NCBI GenBank assembly: GCA_964036045.1
Contig: OZ038402.1
Location: forward strand, 11,985,739-12,049,738
Source: Eutreptiella sp. 'Long Island Sound 2002'
Lineage: Eukaryota > Euglenozoa > Euglenophyceae > Eutreptiales > Eutreptiaceae
Reading direction: 5' to 3'
Length of the DNA stretch: 64,000 nt
The notes under the pieces were generated by a model, which was given only the letters and a program-made list of their open reading frames with translations, ran no database searches and was not told where the DNA came from. Below, in pieces: positions 1 to 13,630 of the stretch (the first letter of the stretch is position 1; each line of letters starts with the position of its first letter). The translations under genes and the position numbers were made by a program.

Positions 1-240
1 TAATACCCGCTCCTGTCACACCCAGAGCCTGATAGGAACCAGCCATGCACCGCGTACCACTCAGTAATACCCGCTCCTGTCACACCCAGAGCCTGATAGG
101 AACCAGCCGTGCACCGCTCACCACTCAGCAATACCCCCTCCTGTCACACCCAGAGCCTGATAGGAACCAGCCATGCACCGCTCACCACTCAGTAATACCC
201 GCTCCTGTCACACCCAGAGCCTGATAGGAACCAGCCGTGC

Positions 241-2060
241 ACCGCTCACCACTCAGTAATACCCGCTCCTGTCATACTCAGAGCCTGATAGGAACCAGCC
301 GTGCACCGCTCACCACTCAGTAATACCCGCTCCTGTCATACTCAGAGCCTGATAGGAACCAGCCGTGCACCGCGTACCACTCAGTAATACCCGCTCCTGT
401 CATACCCAGAGCCTGATAGGAACCAGCCGTGCACCGCGTACCACTCAGTAATACACGCTCCTGTCACACCCAGAGCCTGATAGGAACCAGCCATGCACCG
501 CTCACCACTCAGTAATACCCGCTCCTGTCACACCCAGAGCCTGATAGGAACCAGCCATGCACCGCTCACCACTCAGTAATACCCGCTCCTGTCACACCCA
601 GAGCCTGATAGGAACCAGCCGTGCACCGCTCACCACTCAGTAATACCCGCTCCTGTCATACCCAGGGCCTGATAGGAACCAGCCATGCACCGCGTACCAC
701 TCAGTAATACCCGCTCCTGTCATACCCAGAGCCTGATAGGAACCAGCCGTGCACCGCTCACCACTCAGTAATACCCGCTCCTGTCACACCCAGATCCTGA
801 TAGGAACCAGCCGTGCACCGCTCACCACTCAGTAATACCCGCTCCTGTCATACCCAGAGCCTAATAGGAACCAGCCGTGCACCGCTCTTCACTCAGCAAT
901 ACCCGCTCCTGTCACACCCAGAGCCTGATAGGAACCAGCCGTGCACCGCTCACCACTCAGTAATACCCGCTCCTGTCATACCCAGAGCCTGATAGGAACC
1001 AGCCGTGCACCGCGTACCACTCAGTAATACCCGCTCCTGTCATACCCAGAGCCTGATAGGAACCAGCCGTGCACCGCTCACCACTCAGTAATACCCGCTC
1101 CTGTCACACCCAGAGCCTGATAGGAACCAGCCATGCACCGCTCACCACTCAGTAATACCCGCTCCTGTCACACCCAGAGCCTGATAGGAACCAGCCGTGC
1201 ACCGCTCACCACTCAGTAATACCCGCTCCTGTCATACTCAGAGCCTGATAGGAACCAGCCGTGCACCGCTCACCACTCAGTAATACCCGCTCCTGTCATA
1301 CTCAGAGCCTGATAGGAACCAGCCGTGCACCGCTCACCACTCAGTAATACCCGCTCCTGTCATACCCAGGGCCTGATAGGAACCAGCCGTGCACCGCTCA
1401 CCACTCAGTAATACCCGCTCCTGTCACACCCAGAGCCTGATAGGAACCAGCCGTGCACCGCTCACCACTCAGTAATACCCGCTCCTGTCACACCCAGAGC
1501 CTGATAGGAACCAGCCGTGCACCGCTCACCACTCAGTAATACCCGCTCCTGTCATACTCAGAGCCTGATAGGAACCAGCCGTGCACCGCTCACCACTCAG
1601 TAATACCCGCTCCTGTCATACTCAGAGCCTGATAGGAACCAGCCGTGCACCGCGTACCACTCAGTAATACCCGCTCCTGTCATACCCAGAGCCTGATAGG
1701 AACCAGCCGTGCACCGCGTACCACTCAGTAATACACGCTCCTGTCACACCCAGAGCCTGATAGGAACCAGCCATGCACCGCTCACCACTCAGTAATACCC
1801 GCTCCTGTCACACCCAGAGCCTGATAGGAACCAGCCATGCACCGCTCACCACTCAGTAATACCCGCTCCTGTCACACCCAGAGCCTGATAGGAACCAGCC
1901 GTGCACCGCTCACCACTCAGTAATACCCGCTCCTGTCATACCCAGGGCCTGATAGGAACCAGCCATGCACCGCGTACCACTCAGTAATACCCGCTCCTGT
2001 CATACCCAGAGCCTGATAGGAACCAGCCGTGCATCGCTCACCACTCAGTAATACCCGCTC
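241..2060. repeat. 1280-bp (20 x 64 bp) higher-order duplication, left copy pair
   Basis: Diagnostic variants return exactly 1280 bp later: the CATACTC unit at about 261 and 1541, the ACACGC unit at about 451 and 1731, and the CCCAGGGCC unit at about 661 and 1941. This shows duplication of a block of about 20 units rather than unit-by-unit spread. The outer limits are approximate. Confidence 0.75.
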
Positions 2061-3780
2061 CTGTCACACCCAGAGCCTGATAGGAACCAGCCATGCACCG
2101 CTCACCACTCAGTAATACCCACTCCTGTCACACCCAGAGCCTGATAGGAACCAGCCGTGCACCGCTCACCACTCAGTAATACCCGCTCCTGTCATACTCA
2201 GAGCCTGATAGGAACCAGCCGTGCACCGCGTACCACTCAGTAATACCCGCTCCTGTCATACCCAGAGCCTGATAGGAACCAGCCGTGCACCGCGTACCAC
2301 TCAGTAATACACGCTCCTGTCACACCCAGAGCCTGATAGGAACCAGCCATGCACCGCTCACCACTCAGTAATACCCGCTCCTGTCACACCCAGAGCCTGA
2401 TAGGAACCAGCCATGCACCGCGTAGCACTCCGTAATACCTGCTCCTGTCACACCCAGAGCCTGATAGGAACCAGCCGTGCACCGCGTACCACTCAGTAAT
2501 ACCCGCTCCTGTCACACCCAGAGCCGGATAGGAACCAGCCATGCACCGCGTACCACTCAGTAATACACGCTCCTGTCACACCCAGAGCCTGATAGGAACC
2601 AGCCATGCACCGCGTACCACTCAGTAATACCCGCTCCTGTCACACCCAGAGCCTGATAGGAACCAGCCGTGCACCGCTCACCACTCAGTAATACCCGCTC
2701 CTGTCACACCCAGAGCCTGATAGGAACCAGCCGTGCACCGCTCACCACTCAGCAATACCCGCTCCTGTCACACCCAGAGCCTGATAGGAACCAGCCGTGC
2801 ACCGCTCACCACTCAGTAATACCCGCTCCTGTCACACCCAGAGCCTGATAGGAACCAGCCATGCACCGCGTACCACTCAGTAATACCCGCTCCTGTCACA
2901 CCCAGAGCCTGATGGGAACCAGCCGTGCACCGCTCACCACTCAGTAATACCCGCTCCTGTCATACCCAGAGCCTAATAGGAACCAGCCGTGCACCGCTCA
3001 CCACTCAGCAATACCCGCTCCTGTCACACCCAGAGCCTGATAGGAACCAGCCGTGCACCGCTCACCACTCAGTAATACCCGCTCCTGTCACACCCAGAGC
3101 CTGATAGGAACCAGCCATGCACCGCGTAGCACTCCGTAATACCCGCTCCTGTCACACCCAGAGCCTGATAGGAACCAGCCGTGCACCGCGTACCACTCAG
3201 TAATACCCGCTCCTGTCACACCCAGAGCCTGATAGGAACCAGCCATGCACCGCGTACCACTCAGTAATACCCGCTCCTGTCATACCCAGAGCCTGATAGG
3301 AACCAGCCGTGCATCGCTCACCACTCAGTAATACCCGCTCCTGTCACACCCAGAGCCTGATAGGAACCAGCCATGCACCGCTCACCACTCAGTAATACCC
3401 ACTCCTGTCACACCCAGAGCCTGATAGGAACCAGCCGTGCACCGCTCACCACTCAGTAATACCCGCTCCTGTCATACCCAGAGCCTGATAGGAACCAGCC
3501 GTGCACCGCGTACCACTCAGTAATACCCGCTCCTGTCATACCCAGAGCCTGATAGGAACCAGCCGTGCACCACGTACCACTCAGTAATACACGCTCCTGT
3601 CACACCCAGAGCCTGATAGGAACCAGCCATGCACCGCGTACCACTCAGTAATACCCGCTCCTGTCACACCCAGAGCCTGATAGGAACCAGCCGTGCACCG
3701 CGTACCACTCAGTAATACCCGCTCCTGTCACACCCAGAGCCTGATAGGAACCAGCCGTGCACCGCTCACCACTCAGTAAT

Positions 3781-5900
3781 ACCCGCTCCTGTCACACCCA
3801 GAGCCTGATAGGAACCAGCCATGCACCGCTCACCACTCAGTAATACACGCTCCTGTCACACCCAGAGCCTGATAGGAACCAGCCATGCACCGCGTACCAC
3901 TCAGTAATACCCGCTCCTGTCACACCCAGAGCCTGATAGGAACCAGCCGTGCACCGCGTACCACTCAGTAATACCCGCTCCTGTCACACCCAGAGCCTGA
4001 TAGGAACCAGCCGTGCACCGCTCACCACTCAGTAATACCCGCTCCTGTCACACCCAGAGCCTGATAGGAACCAGCCATGCACCGCGTACCACTCAGTAAT
4101 ACACGCTCCTGTCACACCCAGAGCCTGATAGGAACCAGCCGTGCACCGCGTACCACTCAGTAATACACGCTCCTGTCACACCCAGAGCCTGATAGGAACC
4201 AGCCATGCACCGCTCACCACTCAGTAATACCCGCTCCTGTCACACCCAGAGCCTGATAGGAACCAGCCATGCACCGCGTAGCACTCCGTAATACCTGCTC
4301 CTGTCACACCCAGAGCCTGATAGGAACCAGCCGTGCACCGCGTACCACTCAGTAATACCCGCTCCTGTCACACCCAGAGCCTGATAGGAACCAGCCATGC
4401 ACCGCGTACCACTCAGTAATACACGCTCCTGTCACACCCAGAGCCTGATAGGAACCAGCCATGCACCGCGTACCACTCAGTAATACCCGCTCCTGTCACA
4501 CCCAGAGCCTGATAGGAACCAGCTGTGCACCGCGTACCACTCAGTAATACCCGCTCCTGTCACACCCAGAGCCTGATAGGAACCAGCCGTGCACCGCGTA
4601 CCACTCAGCAATACCCGCTCCTGTCACACCCAGAGCCTGATAGGAACCAGCCATGCACCGCTCACCACTCAGTAATACACGCTCCTGTCACACCCAGAGC
4701 CTGATAGGAACCAGCCATGCACCGCGTACCACTCAGTAATACCCGCTCCTGTCACACCCAGAGCCTGATAGGAACCAGCCGTGCACCGCGTACCACTCAG
4801 TAATACCCGCTCCTGTCACACCCAGAGCCTGATAGGAACCAGCCGTGCACCGCTCACCACTCAGTAATACCCGCTCCTGTCACACCCAGAGCCTGATAGG
4901 AACCAGCCGTGCACCGCGTACCACTCAGTAATACCCGCTCCTGTCATACCCAGAGCCTGATAGGAACCAGCCGTGCACCGCGTACCACTCAGTAATACCC
5001 GCTCCTGTCACACCCAGAGCCTGATAGGAACCAGCCGTGCACCGCTCACCACTCAGTAATACCCGCTCCTGTCACACCCAGAGCCTGATAGGAACCAGCC
5101 ATGCACCGCTCACCACTCAGTAATACACGCTCCTGTCACACCCAGAGCCTGATAGGAACCAGCCATGCACCGCGTACCACTCAGTAATACCCGCTCCTGT
5201 CACACCCAGAGCCTGATAGGAACCAGCCGTGCACCGCGTACCACTCAGTAATACCCGCTCCTGTCACACCCAGAGCCTGATAGGAACCAGCCGTGCACCG
5301 CTCACCACTCAGTAATACCCGCTCCTGTCACACCCAGAGCCTGATAGGAACCAGCCATGCACCGCGTACCACTCAGTAATACACGCTCCTGTCACACCCA
5401 GAGCCTGATAGGAACCAGCCGTGCACCGCGTACCACTCAGTAATACACGCTCCTGTCACACCCAGAGCCTGATAGGAACCAGCCATGCACCGCTCACCAC
5501 TCAGTAATACCCGCTCCTGTCACACCCAGAGCCTGATAGGAACCAGCCATGCACCGCGTAGCACTCCGTAATACCTGCTCCTGTCACACCCAGAGCCTGA
5601 TAGGAACCAGCCATGCACCGCGTACCACTCAGTAATACCCGCTCCTGTCACACCCAGAGCCTGATAGGAACCAGCCATGCACCGCGTACCACTCAGTAAT
5701 ACACGCTCCTGTCACACCCAGAGCCTGATAGGAACCAGCCATGCACCGCGTACCACTCAGTAATACCCGCTCCTGTCACACCCAGAGCCTGATAGGAACC
5801 AGCTGTGCACCGCGTACCACTCAGTAATACCCGCTCCTGTCACACCCAGAGCCTGATAGGAACCAGCCGTGCACCGCGTACCACTCAGCAATACCCGCTC
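3781..5900. repeat. 1280-bp (20 x 64 bp) higher-order duplication, right copy pair
   Basis: Rare variants recur at a 1280-bp offset: GCACTCCGTAATACCTGC at about 4281 and 5561, and AGCTGTGCACC at about 4521 and 5801. The intervening order of CGCGTACC and CGCTCACC units also largely matches. The block has the same size as the left pair, so 20 units looks like a preferred amplification size in this array. Limits are approximate. Confidence 0.75.
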
Positions 5901-6545
5901 CTGTCACACCCAGAGCCTGATAGGAACCAGCTGTGCACCGCGTACCACTCAGTAATACCCGCTCCTGTCATACCCAGAGCCTGATAGGAACCAGCCATGC
6001 ACCGCGTACCACTCAGTAATACACGCTCCTGTCACACCCAGAGCCTGATAGGAACCAGCCGTGCACCGCGTACCACTCAGCAATACCCGCTCCTGTCACA
6101 CCCAGAGCCTGATAGGAACCAGCCGTGCACCGCGTACCACTCAGTAATACCCGCTCCTGTCATACCCAGAGCCTGATAGGAACCAGCCGTGCACCGCTCA
6201 CCACTCAGTAATACCCGCTCCTGTCACACCCAGAGCCTGATAGGAACCAGCCGTGCACCGCTCACCACTCAGTAATACCCGCTCCTGTCATACCCAGAGC
6301 CTGATAGGAACCATCCGTGCACCGCGTACCACTCAGTAATACCCGCTCCTGTCACACCCAGAGCCTGATAGGAACCAGCCGTGCACCGCGTACCACTCAG
6401 TAATACCCGCTCCTGTCATACCCAGAGCCTGATAGGAACCAGCCGTGCACCGCTCACCACTCAGTAATACCCGCTCCTGTCACACCCAGAGCCTGATAGG
6501 AACCAGCCATGCACCGCTCACCACTCAGTAATACCCGCTCCTGTC

Positions 6546-9500
6546 CGCTGGAGTTTCAATTCAACTATTCCGCTGGAGTTTCAATTCAACTATTCCGCTG
6601 GAGTTTCAATTCAACTATTCCGCTGGAGTTTCAATTCAACTATTCCGCTGGAGTTTCAATTCAACTATTCCGCTGGAGTTTCAATTCAACTATTCCGCTG
6701 GAGTTTCAATTCAACTATTCCGCTGGAGTTTCAATTCAACTATTCCGCTGGAGTTTCAATTCAACTATTCCGCTGGAGTTTCAATTCAACTATTCCGCTG
6801 GAGTTTCAATTCAACTATTCCGCTGGAGTTTCAATTCAACTATTCCGCTGGAGTTTCAATTCAACTATTCCGCTGGAGTTTCAATTCAACTATTCCGCTG
6901 GAGTTTCAATTCAACTATTCCGCTGGAGTTTCAATTCAACTATTCCGCTGGAGTTTCAATTCAACTATTCCGCTGGAGTTTCAATTCAACTATTCCGCTG
7001 GAGTTTCAATTCAACTATTCCGCTGGAGTTTCAATTCAACTATTCCGCTGGAGTTTCAATTCAACTATTCCGCTGGAGTTTCAATTCAACTATTCCGCTG
7101 GAGTTTCAATTCAACTATTCCGCTGGAGTTTCAATTCAACTATTCCGCTGGAGTTTCAATTCAACTATTCCGCTGGAGTTTCAATTCAACTATTCCGCTG
7201 GAGTTTCAATTCAACTATTCCGCTGGAGTTTCAATTCAACTATTCCGCTGGAGTTTCAATTCAACTATTCCGCTGGAGTTTCAATTCAACTATTCCGCTG
7301 GAGTTTCAATTCAACTATTCCGCTGGAGTTTCAATTCAACTATTCCGCTGGAGTTTCAATTCAACTATTCCGCTGGAGTTTCAATTCAACTATTCCGCTG
7401 GAGTTTCAATTCAACTATTCCGCTGGAGTTTCAATTCAACTATTCCGCTGGAGTTTCAATTCAACTATTCCGCTGGAGTTTCAATTCAACTATTCCGCTG
7501 GAGTTTCAATTCAACTATTCCGCTGGAGTTTCAATTCAACTATTCCGCTGGAGTTTCAATTCAACTATTCCGCTGGAGTTTCAATTCAACTATTCCGCTG
7601 GAGTTTCAATTCAACTATTCCGCTGGAGTTTCAATTCAACTATTCCGCTGGAGTTTCAATTCAACTATTCCGCTGGAGTTTCAATTCAACTATTCCGCTG
7701 GAGTTTCAATTCAACTATTCCGCTGGAGTTTCAATTCAACTATTCCGCTGGAGTTTCAATTCAACTATTCCGCTGGAGTTTCAATTCAACTATTCCGCTG
7801 GAGTTTCAATTCAACTATTCCGCTGGAGTTTCAATTCAACTATTCCGCTGGAGTTTCAATTCAACTATTCCGCTGGAGTTTCAATTCAACTATTCCGCTG
7901 GAGTTTCAATTCAACTATTCCGCTGGAGTTTCAATTCAACTATTCCGCTGGAGTTTCAATTCAACTATTCCGCTGGAGTTTCAATTCAACTATTCCGCTG
8001 GAGTTTCAATTCAACTATTCCGCTGGAGTTTCAATTCAACTATTCCGCTGGAGTTTCAATTCAACTATTCCGCTGGAGTTTCAATTCAACTATTCCGCTG
8101 GAGTTTCAATTCAACTATTCCGCTGGAGTTTCAATTCAACTATTCCGCTGGAGTTTCAATTCAACTATTCCGCTGGAGTTTCAATTCAACTATTCCGCTG
8201 GAGTTTCAATTCAACTATTCCTCTGGAGTTTCAATTCAACTATTCCGCTGGAGTTTCAATTCAACTATTCCGCTGGAGTTTCAATTCAACTATTCCGCTG
8301 GAGTTTCAATTCAACTATTCCGCTGGAGTTTCAATTCAACTATTCCGCTGGAGTTTCAATTCAACTATTCCGCTGGAGTTTCAATTCAACTATTCCGCTG
8401 GAGTTTCAATTCAACTATTCCGCTGGAGTTTCAATTCAACTATTCCGCTGGAGTTTCAATTCAACTATTCCGCTGGAGTTTCAATTCAACTATTCCGCTG
8501 GAGTTTCAATTCAACTATTCCGCTGGAGTTTCAATTCAACTATTCCGCTGGAGTTTCAATTCAACTATTCCGCTGGAGTTTCAATTCAACTATTCCGCTG
8601 GAGTTTCAATTCAACTATTCCGCTGGAGTTTCAATTCAACTATTCCGCTGGAGTTTCAATTCAACTATTCCGCTGGAGTTTCAATTCAACTATTCCGCTG
8701 GAGTTTCAATTCAACTATTCCGCTGGAGTTTCAATTCAACTATTCCGCTGGAGTTTCAATTCAACTATTCCGCTGGAGTTTCAATTCAACTATTCCGCTG
8801 GAGTTTCAATTCAACTATTCCGCTGGAGTTTCAATTCAACTATTCCGCTGGAGTTTCAATTCAACTATTCCGCTGGAGTTTCAATTCAACTATTCCGCTG
8901 GAGTTTCAATTCAACTATTCCGCTGGAGTTTCAATTCAACTATTCCGCTGGAGTTTCAATTCAACTATTCCGCTGGAGTTTCAATTCAACTATTCCGCTG
9001 GAGTTTCAATTCAACTATTCCGCTGGAGTTTCAATTCAACTATTCCGCTGGAGTTTCAATTCAACTATTCCGCTGGAGTTTCAATTCAACTATTCCGCTG
9101 GAGTTTCAATTCAACTATTCCGCTGGAGTTTCAATTCAACTATTCCGCTGGAGTTTCAATTCAACTATTCCGCTGGAGTTTCAATTCAACTATTCCGCTG
9201 GAGTTTCAATTCAACTATTCCGCTGGAGTTTCAATTCAACTATTCCGCTGGAGTTTCAATTCAACTATTCCGCTGGAGTTTCAATTCAACTATTCCGCTG
9301 GAGTTTCAATTCAACTATTCCGCTGGAGTTTCAATTCAACTATTCCGCTGGAGTTTCAATTCAACTATTCCGCTGGAGTTTCAATTCAACTATTCCGCTG
9401 GAGTTTCAATTCAACTATTCCGCTGGAGTTTCAATTCAACTATTCCGCTGGAGTTTCAATTCAACTATTCCGCTGGAGTTTCAATTCAACTATTCCGCTG

Positions 9501-11330
9501 GAGTTTCAATTCAACTATTCCGCTGGAGTTTCAATTCAACTATTCCGCTGGAGTTTCAATTCAACTATTCCGCTGGAGTTTCAATTCAACTATTCCGCTG
9601 GAGTTTCAATTCAACTATTCCGCTGGAGTTTCAATTCAACTATTCCGCTGGAGTTTCAATTCAACTATTCCGCTGGAGTTTCAATTCAACTATTCCGCTG
9701 GAGTTTCAATTCAACTATTCCGCTGGAGTTTCAATTCAACTATTCCGCTGGAGTTTCAATTCAACTATTCCGCTGGAGTTTCAATTCAACTATTCCGCTG
9801 GAGTTTCAATTCAACTATTCCGCTGGAGTTTCAATTCAACTATTCCGCTGGAGTTTCAATTCAACTATTCCGCTGGAGTTTCAATTCAACTATTCCGCTG
9901 GAGTTTCAATTCAACTATTCCGCTGGAGTTTCAATTCAACTATTCCGCTGGAGTTTCAATTCAACTATTCCGCTGGAGTTTCAATTCAACTATTCCGCTG
10001 GAGTTTCAATTCAACTATTCCGCTGGAGTTTCAATTCAACTATTCCGCTGGAGTTTCAATTCAACTATTCCGCTGGAGTTTCAATTCAACTATTCCGCTG
10101 GAGTTTCAATTCAACTATTCCGCTGGAGTTTCAATTCAACTATTCCGCTGGAGTTTCAATTCAACTATTCCGCTGGAGTTTCAATTCAACTATTCCGCTG
10201 GAGTTTCAATTCAACTATTCCGCTGGAGTTTCAATTCAACTATTCCGCTGGAGTTTCAATTCAACTATTCCGCTGGAGTTTCAATTCAACTATTCCGCTG
10301 GAGTTTCAATTCAACTATTCCGCTGGAGTTTCAATTCAACTATTCCGCTGGAGTTTCAATTCAACTATTCCGCTGGAGTTTCAATTCAACTATTCCGCTG
10401 GAGTTTCAATTCAACTATTCCGCTGGAGTTTCAATTCAACTATTCCGCTGGAGTTTCAATTCAACTATTCCGCTGGAGTTTCAATTCAACTATTCCGCTG
10501 GAGTTTCAATTCAACTATTCCGCTGGAGTTTCAATTCAACTATTCCGCTGGAGTTTCAATTCAACTATTCCGCTGGAGTTTCAATTCAACTATTCCGCTG
10601 GAGTTTCAATTCAACTATTCCGCTGGAGTTTCAATTCAACTATTCCGCTGGAGTTTCAATTCAACTATTCCGCTGGAGTTTCAATTCAACTATTCCGCTG
10701 GAGTTTCAATTCAACTATTCCGCTGGAGTTTCAATTCAACTATTCCGCTGGAGTTTCAATTCAACTATTCCGCTGGAGTTTCAATTCAACTATTCCGCTG
10801 GAGTTTCAATTCAACTATTCCGCTGGAGTTTCAATTCAACTATTCCGCTGGAGTTTCAATTCAACTATTCCGCTGGAGTTTCAATTCAACTATTCCGCTG
10901 GAGTTTCAATTCAACTATTCCGCTGGAGTTTCAATTCAACTATTCCGCTGGAGTTTCAATTCAACTATTCCGCTGGAGTTTCAATTCAACTATTCCGCTG
11001 GAGTTTCAATTCAACTATTCCGCTGGAGTTTCAATTCAACTATTCCGCTGGAGTTTCAATTCAACTATTCCGCTGGAGTTTCAATTCAACTATTCCGCTG
11101 GAGTTTCAATTCAACTATTCCGCTGGAGTTTCAATTCAACTATTCCGCTGGAGTTTCAATTCAACTATTCCGCTGGAGTTTCAATTCAACTATTCCGCTG
11201 GAGTTTCAATTCAACTATTCCGCTGGAGTTTCAATTCAACTATTCCGCTGGAGTTTCAATTCAACTATTCCGCTGGAGTTTCAATTCAACTATTCCGCTG
11301 GAGTTTCAATTCAACTATTCCGCTGGAGTT
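6546..11330. repeat. 25-bp tandem satellite array (191 full units plus 10 bp)
   Basis: A 25-bp unit beginning CGCTGGAGTTTCAATTC and ending TATTC repeats in strict register from 6546 to the N gap. The only difference seen is one base, G to T at 8222 (unit 68). It abuts the 64-bp array at 6545/6546 with no transition zone, and the two units share no evident similarity. Because 25 is not a multiple of 3 and no frame of the unit has a stop, it creates a long open frame on the + strand with a 25-residue period. That frame is incidental. The right edge is hidden by the gap. Confidence 0.98.
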
Positions 11331-11530
11331 NNNNNNNNNNNNNNNNNNNNNNNNNNNNNNNNNNNNNNNNNNNNNNNNNNNNNNNNNNNNNNNNNNNNNN
11401 NNNNNNNNNNNNNNNNNNNNNNNNNNNNNNNNNNNNNNNNNNNNNNNNNNNNNNNNNNNNNNNNNNNNNNNNNNNNNNNNNNNNNNNNNNNNNNNNNNNN
11501 NNNNNNNNNNNNNNNNNNNNNNNNNNNNNN
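11331..11530. other. Assembly gap (200 N)
   Basis: Exactly 200 N separate the 25-bp array from the 11-bp array. A round number like this is normally a scaffolding placeholder and not a measured length, so the real distance, and any sequence at this junction, are unknown. Confidence 0.99.
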
Positions 11531-12882
11531 TCGGAAAATTCTCGGGAAAATCTCGGAAAATTCTCGGAAAATTCTCGGAAAATTCTCAGAAAATTCTCGG
11601 AAAATTCTCGGGAAAATCTCGGAAAATTCTCGGAAAATTCTCGGAAAATTCTCAGAAAATTCTCGGAAAATTCTCGGAAAATTCTCGGAAAATTCTCGGA
11701 AAATTCTCGGAAAATTCTCGGAAAATTCTCGGAAAATTCTCCGAAAATTCTCAGAAAATTCTCGGAAAATGCTCGGAAAATTCTCGAAAAATTCTCAGAA
11801 AATTCTCGGAAAATTCTCGGAAAATTCTCAGAAAATTCTCAGAAAATTCTCGGAAAATTCTCGGAAAATTCTCGGAAAATTCTCGGAAAATTCTCGGAAA
11901 ATTCTCGGAAAATTCTCGGAAAATTCTCGGAAAATTCCCGGAAAATTGACGGAAAATTCTTGGAAAATTCTCGGAAAATTCTCGGAAAATTGACGGAAAA
12001 TTCTCGGAAAATTCTCGGAAAATTCTCGGAAAATTCTCGGAAAATTCTCGGAAAATTCTCGGAAAATTCTCGGAAAATTCTCGGAAAATTCTCGGGAAAA
12101 TCTCGGAAAATTCTCGGAAAATTCTCTGAAAATTCTCAAAAAATTCTCGGAAAATTCTCGGAAAATTCTCGGAAAATTCTCGGAAAATTCTCAGAAATTC
12201 TCGGAAAATTCTCGGAAAATTCTCGGAAAATTCTCGGAAAATTCTCGGAAAATTCTCGGAAAATTCTCGGAAAATTCTCGGAAAATTCTCGGAAAATTCT
12301 CGGAAAATTCTCGGAAAATTCTCGGAAAATTCTCGGAAAATTGACGGAAAATTCTCGGAAAATTCTCGGAAAATTCTCGGAAACTTCTCAATAAATTCTC
12401 GGAAAATTTTCGGAAAATGCTCGGAAAATTCTCGAAAAATTCTCGGAAAATTGTCGGAAAATTCTCGGAAAATTCTCGGAAAATTCTCGGAAAATTCTCG
12501 GAAAATTCTCGGAAAATTCTCGGAAAATTCTCGGAAAATTCTCGGAAAATTCTCGGAAAATTCTCGGAAAATTCTCGGAAAATTCTCGGGAAAATCTCGG
12601 AAAATTCTCGGAAAATTCTCGGAAAATTCTCGGAAAATTCTCGGGAAAATCTCGGGAAAATCTCGGAAAATTCTCGGAAAATTCTCGGAAAATTCTCAGA
12701 AAATTCTCGGAAAATTCTCGGAAAATTCTCGGAAAATTCTCGGAAAATTCTCGGAAAATTCTCGGAAAATTCTCCGAAAATTCTCAGAAAATTCTCGGAA
12801 AATGCTCGGAAAATTCTCGAAAAATTCTCGGAAAATTCTCAGAAAATTCTCGGAAAATTCTCGGAAAATTCTCAGAAAATTC

Positions 12883-13630
12883 TCAGAAAATTCTCGGAAA
12901 ATTCTCGGAAAATTCTCGGAAAATTCTCGGAAAATTCTCGGAAAATTCTCGGAAAATTCTCGGAAAATTCTCGGAAAATTCTCGGAAAATTCCCGGAAAA
13001 TTGACGGAAAATTCTTGGAAAATTCTCGGAAAATTCTCGGAAAATTGACGGAAAATTCTCGGAAAATTCTCGGAAAATTCTCGGAAAATTCTCGGAAAAT
13101 TCTCGGAAAATTCTCGGAAAATTCTCGGAAAATTCTCGGAAAATTCTCGGGAAAATCTCGGAAAATTCTCGGAAAATTCTCTGAAAATTCTCAAAAAATT
13201 CTCGGAAAATTCTCGGAAAATTCTCGGAAAATTCTCGGAAAATTCTCAGAAAATTCTCAAAAAATTTTCGGAAAATTCTCGGAAAATTCTCGGAAAATTC
13301 TCGGAAAATTCTCGGAAAATTCTCGGAAAATTCTCGGAAAATTCTCGGAAAATTCTCGGAAAATTCCCGGAAAATTGACGGAAAATTCTTGGAAAATTCT
13401 CGGAAAATTCTCGGAAAATTGACGGAAAATTCTCGGAAAATTCTCGGAAAATTCTCGGAAAATTCTCGGAAAATTCTCGGAAAATTCTCGGAAAATTCTC
13501 GGAAAATTCTCGGAAAATTCTCGGGAAAATCTCGGAAAATTCTCGGAAAATTCTCTGAAAATTCTCAAAAAATTCTCGGAAAATTCTCGGAAAATTCTCG
13601 GAAAATTCTCGGAAAATTCTCAGAAATTCT
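12883..13630. repeat. 374-bp (34-monomer) tandem duplication in the 11-bp array
   Basis: The CCCGG-GACGG-CTTGG landmark and the CTCTGAAAATTCTCAAAAAA landmark each occur twice, 374 bp apart (for example CCCGG at about 12992 and 13366). 374 is 34 x 11. A second pair with the same spacing lies near 16.0-16.75 kb. Confidence 0.75.

Larger units (their letters stand above)
1..6545. repeat. 64-bp tandem satellite array (102 full units plus 17 bp)
   Basis: A 64-bp unit starting TAATACCCGCTCCTGTCA recurs without any length change. Unit starts fall at 1 + 64n up to 6529, where a 17-bp partial unit ends at 6545. The array is already in progress at base 1, so it continues to the left. Units differ by a small set of recurrent substitutions: CCGTGC/CCATGC, CGCGTACC/CGCTCACC, CACACCC/CATACCC/CATACTC, and ACCCGC/ACACGC. 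The same variant series returns after 1280 bp (20 units), for example near 451 and 1731, 4281 and 5561, and 4521 and 5801. No gene, promoter or RNA motif is visible in it. It is called as non-coding satellite. Confidence 0.97.

Noticed and set aside
1-6545. Pol III B-box (reverse strand GGTTCCTATCAGG) or tRNA-derived repeat
   Set aside because: Only the GGTTC core matches. There is no A-box at a suitable distance and no cloverleaf.
6546-11330. CRISPR array, since GTTTCAATTCAAC resembles some CRISPR repeats
   Set aside because: There are no spacers: the 25-bp unit repeats back to back, in a eukaryotic satellite context, with no cas genes.
6546-11330. Telomere repeat of yeast-like length (25 bp)
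   Set aside because: The unit is not G/T-rich on one strand, it lies between other satellites, and no chromosome end is seen.
6509-12394. Open frame of 1961 codons on the + strand
   Set aside because: It runs through 64-bp, 25-bp and 11-bp satellite and a 200-N gap. It is open only because the units contain no stop.
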